Below are positions 1-7,070 of a stretch of DNA of 11,583 nt, piece by piece. The position numbers and the translations under genes were made by a program. Each line of letters begins with the position of its first letter. Position 1 is the stretch's first letter. The stretch is taken from positions 1 through 11,583 of the forward strand of contig CALYQY010000075.1 in assembly GCA_945291235.1 (NCBI GenBank), given 5' to 3'. This stretch comes from an uncultured Gilliamella sp. (GTDB lineage Bacteria; Pseudomonadota; Gammaproteobacteria; Enterobacterales; Enterobacteriaceae). The notes under the pieces were generated by a model that saw nothing but the letters and a program-made list of their open reading frames with translations, searched no databases and was not told the DNA's origin.

Positions 1-133
1 AAACATGGGTATTTTCTGAAACTTCTTGTCAAAATAATTAAAAATTACAAATATTTTATTGATTATTTAGCCAATTACAGACAGAATTATCGGGCAGCAT
101 GTGCTGTGTTTATTAGAGGTAATCACCTGACAT

Positions 134-1702
134 ATGGAATGGATCATGGATCCTACAATCTGGATTGGTTTATCCACTCTGGTTGTACTTGAAATCGTCC
201 TTGGTATAGATAACATTGTTTTTATTGCCATCCTTGCCGAGAAACTTCCTCCCAACCAACGAGATAAAGCACGCGTCACAGGTCTTGCTTTCGCTTTAAT
301 TACGCGAATTGTGCTATTAATGTTTACCGGTTGGTTAGTCACCTTAACGACCCCACTGTTTTCACTCTCCGGTATCAGTTTTAATGCTCGTCAATTGATT
401 ATGCTTATCGGTGGGATATTTTTACTGTTCAAAGCGACAATGGAGCTTAACGAGCGGTTAGAAGGCGCCTCTCATCAAGACGGTAAGCCAAAAAAGACCT
501 CGCACTTTTGGACAGTTGTGGCACAAATTGTAGTACTTGATGCGGTATTCTCGCTCGATTCAGTCATTACCGCCGTTGGCATGGTTGAAAATATTCCGGT
601 TATGATAATTGCGGTGTGTATTGCAATTTGCATCATGATGGTTGCCAGTAAACCGCTGGCTTATTTTGTTAATTCCCATCCAACCATTGTTATTCTTTGT
701 TTAAGCTTTTTATTAATGATTGGTTTTAGTCTGGTGGCAGAAGGATTTGGCTTTGCCATACCAAAAGGCTATTTATATGCTGCTATTGGCTTCTCAATAA
801 TGATAGAGTTCTTCAATCAGTTGGCAATCTTTAACCGTAAAAAAGCACTCAACAAAAAACCATTGCGGGAACGGACTGCCGAAGCGATTTTACACTTATT
901 AAAAGGTGATACTGAAGAAGATTCAGATAACAGCTCGATTGATGATGATTCTGATACCAACAAAAAAGAGTCGGTTTTTAATGATCAAGAGCTTAGCATG
1001 GTAGAACGTGTGTTAGGATTAGCTCAACGTTCAGTCAGTAGTATTATGACCTCACGATTAAATGTCGATATGGTCAACATTAATGATGACCGTGAAGTGA
1101 TACTAAAAGAGATCTTCGACAATCCTCACTCTCGTTTGGTGGTCACCGATAACGATTCGATTGATGAGCCTTTGGGTATCATACAAGTTAACGATCTGTT
1201 AAAAGACGTCATCCAAAAAAAAGAGCCTATTGATATTGCATCACTGATCAAACAGCCGCTCATTTTTCCTGAAACGGTCTCTTTACTGGTTGCGTTAGAG
1301 CAATTTAAAAAGGCGAAAACCCATTTTGCTTTTGTTGTCGATGAATTTGGTTCAATGCAAGGGGTAGTCTCGGTCACCGATATCATTGAAACCATTGCCG
1401 GTGATTTTCCGACGGAAGAAGAGGAAATTGATGCCAAACATGACATTCAATGCCTTGAAGACCATACATGGATTGCCAATGGCTATATCCCGGTCGAGGA
1501 ACTAGTCCGATTTGTACCTATTCCAATTGATGATAAACGTGAATATCACACCTTAGCCGGATTATTAATGGAAAAAGCCCAGCATCTACTCGAAGTGGGT
1601 GAAACCATGCAAATTGGTGATTATCTTTTTGAAATTGCACAGATCGAAAGTCACCGGATTTTGAAAGTGAAAATTACCTTAAACAAACTCGATTTAGGTT
1701 AA
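134..1702 (+). CDS. yegH: YegH-like TerC/CBS-domain inner membrane protein
   Basis: The 522-residue protein matches E. coli YegH (about 527 residues) along its whole length from memory. Residues 1-235 form a TerC-type membrane domain of about seven helices, with the two conserved acidic motifs [14 protein letters not shown] (LEIVLGIDN, 19-27) and [10 protein letters not shown] (135-144). A charged linker rich in Asp and Ser (255-280) leads to a pair of CBS domains (about 303-360 and 370-422). A CorC/HlyC-type C-terminal domain follows (about 438-517). TerC relatives are linked to metal-ion export, such as manganese, sometimes at the Sec translocon; the substrate of YegH itself is not established, so transport is inferred. 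The start at 134 is supported by the family's N-terminal MEWI. The nearest Shine-Dalgarno-like AGAGG (115-119) is unusually far, 14 nt upstream. A weak promoter may start near TTGTCA (26-31). The gene appears monocistronic. Confidence 0.95.
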   Translation: MEWIMDPTIWIGLSTLVVLEIVLGIDNIVFIAILAEKLPPNQRDKARVTGLAFALITRIVLLMFTGWLVTLTTPLFSLSGISFNARQLIMLIGGIFLLFKATMELNERLEGASHQDGKPKKTSHFWTVVAQIVVLDAVFSLDSVITAVGMVENIPVMIIAVCIAICIMMVASKPLAYFVNSHPTIVILCLSFLLMIGFSLVAEGFGFAIPKGYLYAAIGFSIMIEFFNQLAIFNRKKALNKKPLRERTAEAILHLLKGDTEEDSDNSSIDDDSDTNKKESVFNDQELSMVERVLGLAQRSVSSIMTSRLNVDMVNINDDREVILKEIFDNPHSRLVVTDNDSIDEPLGIIQVNDLLKDVIQKKEPIDIASLIKQPLIFPETVSLLVALEQFKKAKTHFAFVVDEFGSMQGVVSVTDIIETIAGDFPTEEEEIDAKHDIQCLEDHTWIANGYIPVEELVRFVPIPIDDKREYHTLAGLLMEKAQHLLEVGETMQIGDYLFEIAQIESHRILKVKITLNKLDLG

Positions 1703-1715
1703 GCACTTTCACCAC

Positions 1716-1745
1716 CTTTTTAGCTCACTAAGGTGAGCTAAAAAG
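1716..1745 (+). repeat. Perfect hairpin after yegH
   Basis: A 13-bp perfect inverted repeat (1716-1728 with 1733-1745) encloses a TAAG loop, starting 13 nt after the yegH stop. It has the place and shape of a 3'-end hairpin. However, the T run lies on the 5' side of the stem and the A run on the 3' side, and no U tract follows. It is therefore not a canonical intrinsic terminator. It may mark the 3' end of the yegH mRNA or protect it from decay. Confidence 0.7.
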
Positions 1746-2034
1746 CAAAATTTATCCTGCCTCGTTAAAACAAGATACAAAGTTTGCTAGTAGCTAAACC
1801 CTATTGATGACTTCATCAAACAAGCCCCCCTAGGTGCTATTAACCGAGAAAGCCGACATCAGCAAATCGATTTAGCTATCACTCAATATTGAAACATAAG
1901 ATAAAAATATCGCCAAAAACACCATTTCAAATAAAATCAAAACATCACCTTCAAATAATTGAAAGCAGGTCGAAAATGATAGTCCCATAGTTGCTAATCT
2001 TCGAATCGGTAATCGCAAACCTTTAGAATAACGC
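1746..2034. other. Intergenic stretch without a convincing gene
   Basis: No recognisable gene lies here. The minus strand is open from 2051 down to a stop at 1872-1874. An internal ATG (1986-1988) would give a 38-residue peptide with a hydrophobic C-terminal half (VLILFEMVFLAIFLSYVSIL). It has no good ribosome binding site and no homolog that I recognise. It could be a small membrane protein, a gene remnant or chance. A sequence at 2013-2028 carries one PurR-like half site (CGCAAAC), but its partner half is poor. Confidence 0.35.
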
Positions 2035-2062
2035 TTGACCAAACTGAATAACTAGCAATAAT
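2035..2062 (+). promoter_or_regulatory. Candidate sigma70 promoter upstream of adeP
   Basis: TTGACC (2035-2040) and AATAAT (2057-2062) each match the -35 and -10 consensus at five of six bases and are 16 bp apart. Transcription would begin near 2069, about 140 nt before adeP. It would run almost at once into the terminator hairpin at 2089-2118. This may be a leader with attenuation, a short RNA, or a chance match in AT-rich DNA. Confidence 0.45.
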
Positions 2063-2088
2063 AACGCAGTGAGATATCTGTTTATTGT

Positions 2089-2128
2089 AAGATGTCGCGC
2101 TGTCTCGCGACATCTTTTCTATTTTTAT
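2089..2128 (+). terminator. Intrinsic terminator upstream of adeP
   Basis: An 11-bp perfect stem, AAGATGTCGCG (2089-2099) with CGCGACATCTT (2106-2116), has a 6-nt loop and is followed by a T-rich run to about 2127. It is the best canonical terminator shape in the window. It lies 80 nt before adeP and almost 390 nt after yegH. It may therefore end a transcript starting near 2069 rather than the yegH message. Confidence 0.75.
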
Positions 2129-2208
2129 CTGTCACTGATGCGGGTAAAAATAACAGCAACATATTAGATAAACAATCATTCTTAATAACCAAAATTGGGC
2201 CTTAACTT

Positions 2209-3519
2209 ATGAATTCAATATTCGAAAAAATATTTCAATTGAAAGAAAAGAAAACCACCATTGGTACCGAAATTATTGCTGGATGCACCACCTTCCTTAC
2301 TATGGTCTATATTATCTTTGTCAATCCTTCCATTTTATCGGCAACCGGCATGGATACCTCAGCCGTATTTGTGTTAACTTGTGTTGTTACTGCGTTTGCA
2401 ACCATTTTAATGGGCTTATTTGCAAACTTACCTATCGCATTAGCACCGGCTATGGGGCTTAATGTATTTTTTGCCTATGGTATTTGTGGCGCAATGGGCT
2501 ACTCATGGCAAGTTGGTATGGGGGCAATCTTTTGGGGATCGTTAGTCTTTTTTGCATTATCGTTATTTAAAGTGCGCCATTGGCTAATTGAGCATATTCC
2601 GCAATGTTTACGAGTCGGTATCAGTGCAGGTATCGGACTATTTATTGCGTTTATGGGCTTTCAAAATATGGGCATTGTAGTTAGCTCGCCTGCAACACTC
2701 TTAACCTTAGGTAATATTTTATCGCTAAAAGTATTACTTGGTTCATTAGGCTTTTTCATCATTATTATTTTAGCCGCTCGCAACTTTCATGCTGCCGTGC
2801 TAATTTCAATCTTTGTAGTCACACTATTGGCACTTTGGCTTGATCCTAATATCACCTATCAAGGCATTGCTTCAGTACCACCTAGTGTTACCAGTGTTGT
2901 TGGTCATGTCGATCTGGCCGGTTCCCTAAATGTGGGCATTATGGGCGTTATCTTTTCAATAATGATTGTCAGCTTATTTGATTCATCCGGCACAATTTTG
3001 GCACTCACCGATAAAGCAGGTATTTGTGATGAAAAAGGGCGTTTCCCTAAAATGCGTCAAGCGTTATTAATCGATAGTTTCAGCTCGTCACTTGGCGGAC
3101 TATTTGGTACCTCTTCAGTTTTAACCTACATTGAAAGCTCGGCGGGTATTTCAGTTGGTGGTCGCACCGGTTTAACCGCTGTGGTTGTCGGCATTTTATT
3201 TTTAATGATGACATTCCTATCGCCATTAGCTCACTTAGTACCAAGTTACGCTACTTCTGGCGCCCTGATATTTGTCGGTATTTTAATGGTATCAAGTTTG
3301 GTTAAAGTTAACTGGTCAGATTTAACCGATGCGACACCGGCTTTTATTACTGCTTTAATGATGCCGTTTGCCTTTGCTATCACCGAAGGTGTGGCGCTCG
3401 GTTTTATCTCTTATGTCGTATTAAAAACCTTCACCGGTAAATTTAAAGAGTTAAACCTATGTGTCATTATTTTTGCCGTGTTATTTGCACTGAAATTTAT
3501 TTTTATTGATCACCATTAA
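2209..3519 (+). CDS. adeP: Adenine permease, NCS2/AzgA family
   Basis: This 436-residue inner membrane protein takes up purine bases, most likely adenine by proton symport, for salvage. It resembles E. coli AdeP (YieG) more closely than the guanine/hypoxanthine permeases GhxP and GhxQ. It shares the N-terminal stretch GTEIIAGCTTFLTMVYIIFVNP (in part, about 19-40) and the TM3 motif FANLPIALAPAMGLN (71-85). FDSSGT (257-262) and the TM10 region YIESSAGISVGGRTGLTA (307-324) also agree, and the C-terminus is close to the family end FIDxH. About 12-14 hydrophobic segments are visible and the length is normal. The Shine-Dalgarno sequence is poor, but family alignment supports the ATG at 2209. The gene is alone between a terminator at 2089-2128 and another at 3529-3564. 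Specificity is inferred from family resemblance. Confidence 0.93.
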   Translation: MNSIFEKIFQLKEKKTTIGTEIIAGCTTFLTMVYIIFVNPSILSATGMDTSAVFVLTCVVTAFATILMGLFANLPIALAPAMGLNVFFAYGICGAMGYSWQVGMGAIFWGSLVFFALSLFKVRHWLIEHIPQCLRVGISAGIGLFIAFMGFQNMGIVVSSPATLLTLGNILSLKVLLGSLGFFIIIILAARNFHAAVLISIFVVTLLALWLDPNITYQGIASVPPSVTSVVGHVDLAGSLNVGIMGVIFSIMIVSLFDSSGTILALTDKAGICDEKGRFPKMRQALLIDSFSSSLGGLFGTSSVLTYIESSAGISVGGRTGLTAVVVGILFLMMTFLSPLAHLVPSYATSGALIFVGILMVSSLVKVNWSDLTDATPAFITALMMPFAFAITEGVALGFISYVVLKTFTGKFKELNLCVIIFAVLFALKFIFIDHH

Positions 3520-3528
3520 TGGCTGAAT

Positions 3529-3564
3529 ACTACTTCTACCGTGCTCAGCGGTAGAGGTGGTTTT
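3529..3564 (+). terminator. Intrinsic terminator of adeP
   Basis: A 13-bp stem (3529-3541 with 3549-3561) includes two U-G pairs. It closes a 7-nt loop and runs into TTTT at 3561-3564. It begins 10 nt after the adeP stop codon. Confidence 0.8.
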
Positions 3565-3668
3565 GTCTGATTGCCAATTATTTTCCGCTATTTAAATTAT
3601 CTTCATCATGCCATAACAAGGCTCTGCACTCATCAGCTATCTCCAATTCCAATAATTCACCAATAGAG

Positions 3669-3684
3669 TTTGATCTACATCACA
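3669..3684 (+). promoter_or_regulatory. CRP-like box upstream of xylA
   Basis: The sequence TTTGA-N6-TCACA differs from the CRP core TGTGA-N6-TCACA at one position. Its centre, at 3676.5, is about 82 bp upstream of the expected xylA transcript start. CRP control of xylose operons is established in E. coli. The same box occurs at the second xylose promoter (6914-6929), with the same spacing to the downstream shared element. Confidence 0.75.
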
Positions 3685-3696
3685 AAAACCAAAAAA

Positions 3697-3723
3697 CATA
3701 AAAATAGTACAAAATTTAATAAT
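3697..3723 (+). promoter_or_regulatory. Candidate XylR operator of xylAB
   Basis: A 27-bp element reads CATAAAWWT, six bases, then AAATTTAATAAT (3712-3723). It matches 6942-6968, in front of the GH43 gene, at all positions of the two conserved blocks except W/R ambiguities. It sits at exactly the same distance from the CRP-like box. It abuts the -35 region, where AraC-family activators such as XylR usually bind. Assignment to XylR is inferred from position and from the xylR gene in the same locus. Confidence 0.6.
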
Positions 3724-3752
3724 TGTTGTTGCGTTAAAAATTCATGCATATT
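3723..3752 (+). promoter_or_regulatory. Candidate xylAB core promoter
   Basis: A weak -35, TTGTTG (3723-3728), and -10, CATATT (3747-3752), are 18 bp apart. The poor -35, touching the presumed operator, is typical of an activator-dependent promoter. The predicted start near 3759 leaves a leader of about 90 nt. Confidence 0.45.
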
Positions 3753-3765
3753 GATGACAGCACTT

Positions 3766-3796
3766 AAGCCATTGATAGTCTATCTAAAAATGGCTT
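3766..3796 (+). repeat. Hairpin in the xylA leader
   Basis: AAGCCATT (3766-3773) pairs perfectly with AATGGCTT (3789-3796). The 15-nt loop contains a second small palindrome, GATAGTCTATC (3774-3784). It would lie within the first tens of bases of the xylA mRNA. No U tract follows, so it may be an mRNA-stabilising structure rather than a terminator. Confidence 0.5.
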
Positions 3797-3848
3797 TAAA
3801 GAAATAACGATTAATCAACCACTTATTAACCAAATTTAGAGGTAAATT

Positions 3849-5168
3849 ATGAGTCATTATTACGACAAAATAGAACGCATCAACTACGAAGGCACACAAA
3901 CAGACAATCCTTTTGCATTCAGGCACTATAATCCCAACCAAATCATTTTGGGTAAAACCATGGCGGAACATCTACGCTTATCAATTTGTTATTGGCACAC
4001 TTTTTGTTGGGCTGGGACAGATATGTTTGGCTCAGGCGCATTTCACTATCCATGGCAAACTGGCTCAGATCCATTAGCTAATGCAAAAGCGAAAGCCGAT
4101 ATAGCCTTTGAGTTCTTTTATAAAATGAATGTGCCTTTTTATGCTTTTCATGATGTTGATGTCGCGCCGGAAGGCAATTCAATCCAAGAATATATCAATA
4201 ATTTAGCAATCATGACTGATATTTTACTGGCTAAACAGCAACAAACCGGCGTTAACTTACTTTGGGGCACCGCCAACTGCTTTACCAATCCTAAATATGC
4301 TGCCGGCGCCGCCACCAATCCGGATCCGCAAGTATTTGCCTGTGCAGCAACACAAGTTGTCCACGCCATGAATGCAACACATCAATTAGGTGGGCAAAAT
4401 TATGTCCTTTGGGGCGGACGTGAAGGATACGAAACACTGTTAAATACTGATCTGAGAAAAGAGCGTGAACAGCTTGGCAAGTTTATGCAACTGGTGGTTG
4501 AAAACAAATATAAAATCGGTTTTAAAGGCGCGTTACTTATTGAGCCAAAACCGCAAGAGCCAACTAAACATCAATATGATTATGATGTCACAACCATTTA
4601 TGGCTTTTTAAAACAATTTGGCTTAGAAAAAGAGATTAAAGTTAATATCGAAGCTAACCATGCAACACTAGCTGGTCACTCATTCCAACATGAAGTTGCT
4701 TCTGCTATCGCACTTGATATCTTTGGCTCACTTGATGCTAACCGAGGCGATCCGCAACTAGGTTGGGATACCGATCAATTCCCAAATAGTGTAGAAGAAA
4801 ATAGCCTTGTCATGTACGAAATTCTCAAAAGTGGCGGTTTTAAAACCGGTGGACTTAACTTTGATGCCAAAATTCGTCGTCAAAGTGTTGATAAATATGA
4901 TGTATTTTACGGGCATATTGGCGCAATCGATACCATGGCATTATCATTGAAGTGCGCAGCGAAAATAATAGAAGATAACGTTCTTGAGCAAAAAGTCACG
5001 CAACGATATGCCGCTTGGAACGAAAACTTAGGTCAACAAATCCTACAAGGCAAGATGACGCTACAAGACATTGCCCAGTATAGTTTAGCCAATAATCTGC
5101 AACCAAAACCTTGCAGTGGTGAACAAGAGAAGTTAGAAAATCGAGTTAATCGATTAATCTTTGGCTAA
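3849..5168 (+). CDS. xylA: Xylose isomerase
   Basis: This 439-residue cytoplasmic enzyme (E. coli XylA has 440) interconverts D-xylose and D-xylulose using two divalent metal ions. The whole catalytic set is present at the E. coli numbering: His101 and Asp104 in [10 protein letters not shown], Glu232 in [14 protein letters not shown], Glu268 and His271 in [13 protein letters not shown]. Asp296 (LDANRGD), Asp307 and Asp309 (GWDTDQFP) and Asp339 (GLNFDAK) complete the metal ligands. The start is supported by [15 protein letters not shown] and by the Shine-Dalgarno AGAGG (3838-3842), 6 nt before the ATG. xylB begins 76 nt after the stop, so the two genes should be cotranscribed from the CRP/XylR-type promoter at 3669-3752. 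The enzyme is expected to be fully active. Confidence 0.98.
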   Translation: MSHYYDKIERINYEGTQTDNPFAFRHYNPNQIILGKTMAEHLRLSICYWHTFCWAGTDMFGSGAFHYPWQTGSDPLANAKAKADIAFEFFYKMNVPFYAFHDVDVAPEGNSIQEYINNLAIMTDILLAKQQQTGVNLLWGTANCFTNPKYAAGAATNPDPQVFACAATQVVHAMNATHQLGGQNYVLWGGREGYETLLNTDLRKEREQLGKFMQLVVENKYKIGFKGALLIEPKPQEPTKHQYDYDVTTIYGFLKQFGLEKEIKVNIEANHATLAGHSFQHEVASAIALDIFGSLDANRGDPQLGWDTDQFPNSVEENSLVMYEILKSGGFKTGGLNFDAKIRRQSVDKYDVFYGHIGAIDTMALSLKCAAKIIEDNVLEQKVTQRYAAWNENLGQQILQGKMTLQDIAQYSLANNLQPKPCSGEQEKLENRVNRLIFG

Positions 5169-5193
5169 GCTAATTGTTGGTTGTAAACTAATC

Positions 5194-5215
5194 AGGTTAA
5201 CGGTATCGTTAACCT
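5194..5215 (+). repeat. Intercistronic palindrome between xylA and xylB
   Basis: AGGTTAACG (5194-5202) and its exact reverse complement CGTTAACCT (5207-5215) flank a GTAT loop. In RNA this is a 9-bp hairpin 26 nt after the xylA stop and 29 nt before the xylB start. It has no U tract, so full termination is unlikely. It may protect the 3' end of xylA mRNA, or lower xylB expression relative to xylA. As DNA it also resembles a dimeric-repressor operator. Confidence 0.6.
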
Positions 5216-5244
5216 TGGTAGTCAGCAGTAAAATGGAGAAGAGT

Positions 5245-6703
5245 ATGTATATTGGTATTGATTTAGGCACTTCGGGTGTCAAAGTGATTTTAATGGATGA
5301 ACAACAACATATTGTCACAACATTAACCAAACCACTCACCGTGTCCCGCCCACATCCATTATGGTCAGAGCAAGATCCGGAGCAATGGTGGCAAGCAACC
5401 GATACAGCAATGTGTGAGCTTAGTGAGCAACATAATTTACAATCGGTAAAAGCCATAGGTTTAAGTGGTCAAATGCATGGTGCGGTATTACTCAATCAAC
5501 AATCACAAGTTTTAAGACCAGCAATACTTTGGAATGACGGACGCTGTGATATTCAGTGCCACCAACTAGAACAACAGGTGCCCACTTCCCGCCAAATTAC
5601 CGGTAATTTAATGATGGCAGGTTTTACCGCCCCTAAAATTAAATGGGTACAACAGCATGAACCGGACATCTTTGCTCAGATCGATAAAGTATTGCTCCCT
5701 AAAGATTATTTGCGTTTTAAAATAACCAATCAATTTGCTTCAGATATGTCCGATTCAGCCGGCACCATGTGGCTTGATGTAAGAAAGCGTGATTGGAATG
5801 ATGAACTACTAAAAGCCTGTGGCTTAACACGACACCATATGCCAACGCTATTTGAAGGCAATCAGATCACCGGTTATGTGACCGATGAAATCGCTAAACG
5901 TTGGGGCATTAATCAGATTGCGGTGATTGCTGGCGGTGGTGATAATGCAGCCGGTGCGGTTGGGGTAGGTTTACATCAATCAGGGCAAGCGATGCTCTCA
6001 CTGGGTACTTCCGGCGTCTATTTTGCCGTGACCGATCAGTTTATTAGCAACCCCGAGCAAGCCATTCACAGTTTTTGCCATGCCTTACCAAACCGCTGGC
6101 ACCTAATGTCGGTAATGTTGAGCTGTGCTTCTTGCCTCGATTGGGCGTGTCAGTTACTGGACATTGAAGATGTCCCAACCTTACTGACTCTAATTGAAGC
6201 GCAACCGATCGATGACAAACCTTCGGTCTATTTTTTTACCGTATTTATCCGGTGAAAGAACACCTCACAATAATCCCGAAGCTAAAGGTGTATTTTTTGG
6301 CTTAACTTATCAACACAACAAAGTCGATCTGGCAAAAGCGGTATTACTGGGGGTTAGCTATGCCCTTGCCGACGGCATCGATGCAGTTCATCAAACTGGC
6401 GTCACACCCGATAAAATTTTGGTCATTGGTGGCGGAGCGCGCAGCCGTTATTGGCGACAATTGCTGAGCGATGTTTCTGGTTATCGCATTGAATATTGTG
6501 AAGGTAGCGAAGTGGGTCCGGCATTAGGGGCAGCAAAACTGGCGCAAATCGCTTGTCATCCCAATACGGCGATAAGCGAACTGCTTGCGCCATTGCCAAT
6601 TGTTCAAACGCATCAGCCCGATAGCAATCTCTACCAATATTATCAGCAACAACGCACTACTTTTAGAGATATTTATCAGCAACTTAAACCATTGATGTCA
6701 TAA
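5245..6703 (+). pseudogene. xylB: Xylulokinase, broken by a +1 frameshift
   Basis: Intact XylB phosphorylates D-xylulose with ATP. With one base removed, this gene encodes 485 residues (E. coli XylB has 484) and aligns throughout. Present are the N-terminal phosphate loop GIDLGTSGVKV (4-14), substrate motif GLSGQMHGA (72-80) and catalytic Asp233 in GGGDNAAGAVG. The break is at seven Ts (6231-6237), where the expected FLPYLSGERTPHNN needs six. As sequenced, translation ends at 6253-6255 and gives 336 residues. This lacks the C-terminal ATPase half with GGGARSRYWRQ (about 6430-6462). Codons after the break are open to 6701-6703 and well conserved, so the damage is recent, a sequencing error, or corrected by slippage. 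The start at 5245 is chosen because GGAG (5235-5238) lies 6 nt upstream and the protein begins MYIGIDL as in E. coli; an in-frame ATG at 5233 would add four residues. Confidence 0.92.
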
Positions 6704-6711
6704 TTATGACT

Positions 6712-6768
6712 TGCAGAATACCCTGTTAGGGTGTTCTGCACCTGTTACCCTGCCCTTTTTGCTTTTTT
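6712..6768 (+). terminator. Terminator-like hairpin after xylB
   Basis: A 13-bp stem (6712-6724 with 6728-6740), including one U-G pair, closes a GTT loop 9 nt after the xylB stop. T runs follow only at 6755-6759 and 6762-6768, later than in a textbook terminator. It probably ends the xylAB message and separates it from the GH43 operon. Confidence 0.6.
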
Positions 6769-6913
6769 TGCCTTCTTAACGATATTAAACAACTTATCAC
6801 TATTTCTCATTGCCAATCTAAAAATAACACGCATTAGCCAATAGATGATTTGTTAGGCTAACCCCTCTTTTTCTAATTATGTTAATTGAATAGGAAAATT
6901 TTATTACTCAGAG

Positions 6914-6929
6914 TGTGACACATATCTCA
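6914..6929 (+). promoter_or_regulatory. CRP-like box upstream of the GH43 operon
   Basis: TGTGA-N6-TCTCA differs from the CRP core at one base. Its centre is 6921.5, exactly 35.5 bp before the AAATTTRATAAT block, as at xylA. The box lies in a 367-nt gap that also holds the xylB terminator and the operator and promoter below. Confidence 0.7.
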
Positions 6930-6941
6930 TTAATAAGATTT

Positions 6942-6968
6942 CATAAATTTGAAATCAAATTTGATAAT
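6942..6968 (+). promoter_or_regulatory. Candidate XylR operator of the GH43 operon
   Basis: The element reads CATAAATTT (6942-6950), six bases, then AAATTTGATAAT (6957-6968), the same pattern as at 3697-3723. It contains AAATTTGA twice, 12 bp apart (6945 and 6957), about one helical turn. That suits the two helix-turn-helix units, or a dimer, of an AraC-type activator. It also forms an inverted repeat, AAATTTGA-AA-TCAAATTT (6945-6962), and overlaps GATAAT-AAA-ATTATC (6963-6977). Confidence 0.6.
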
Positions 6969-6990
6969 AAAATTATCGGCATAGATAAAT

Positions 6991-6996
6991 TATATT
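6991..6996 (+). promoter_or_regulatory. Candidate -10 of the GH43 operon promoter
   Basis: TATATT matches the -10 consensus at five of six bases. It begins 22 bp after the presumed operator; at xylA the corresponding gap is 23 bp. No good -35 is present, which suits activator dependence. The leader would be about 68 nt. Confidence 0.45.
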
Positions 6997-7014
6997 GGGC
7001 AAAACAACCTTAAA

Positions 7015-7044
7015 ACTTATTTTTTTGATAAGTATTTTTATCAA
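7015..7044 (+). repeat. Two overlapping hairpins in the GH43 operon leader
   Basis: ACTTAT (7015-7020) can pair with ATAAGT (7028-7033), or TTGATAA (7025-7031) with TTATCAA (7038-7044). The pairings share bases 7028-7031 and exclude each other. They end 12 nt before the Shine-Dalgarno AAGAG (7057-7061). The stems are short and AT-rich, so the structure may not matter. Confidence 0.3.
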
Positions 7045-7070
7045 TAATCTAACATTAAGAGAAAATAAAA

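Noticed and set aside
2013..2028. PurR operator upstream of adeP
   Set aside because: Only the left half (CGCAAAC) fits. The right half, CTTTAGA, is far from GTTTGCG and the central CG is missing, so I did not list it as a feature.
3578..3681. Open minus-strand frame of about 33 codons in the adeP-xylA gap
   Set aside because: It has no start codon context or recognisable family and overlaps the CRP-like box. This length is expected by chance.
6228..6240. Programmed -1 ribosomal frameshift in xylB
   Set aside because: The downstream frame is +1 relative to the upstream frame. A -1 slip on the T run would not restore it, and no XylB family member is known to me to use frameshifting. Removal of one T by transcript slippage remains possible.
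6194..6703. A separate 169-codon gene starting with TTG
   Set aside because: Its sequence from the break onward is the C-terminal part of XylB. The residues before FLPYL are out-of-frame translation of the upstream xylB part.
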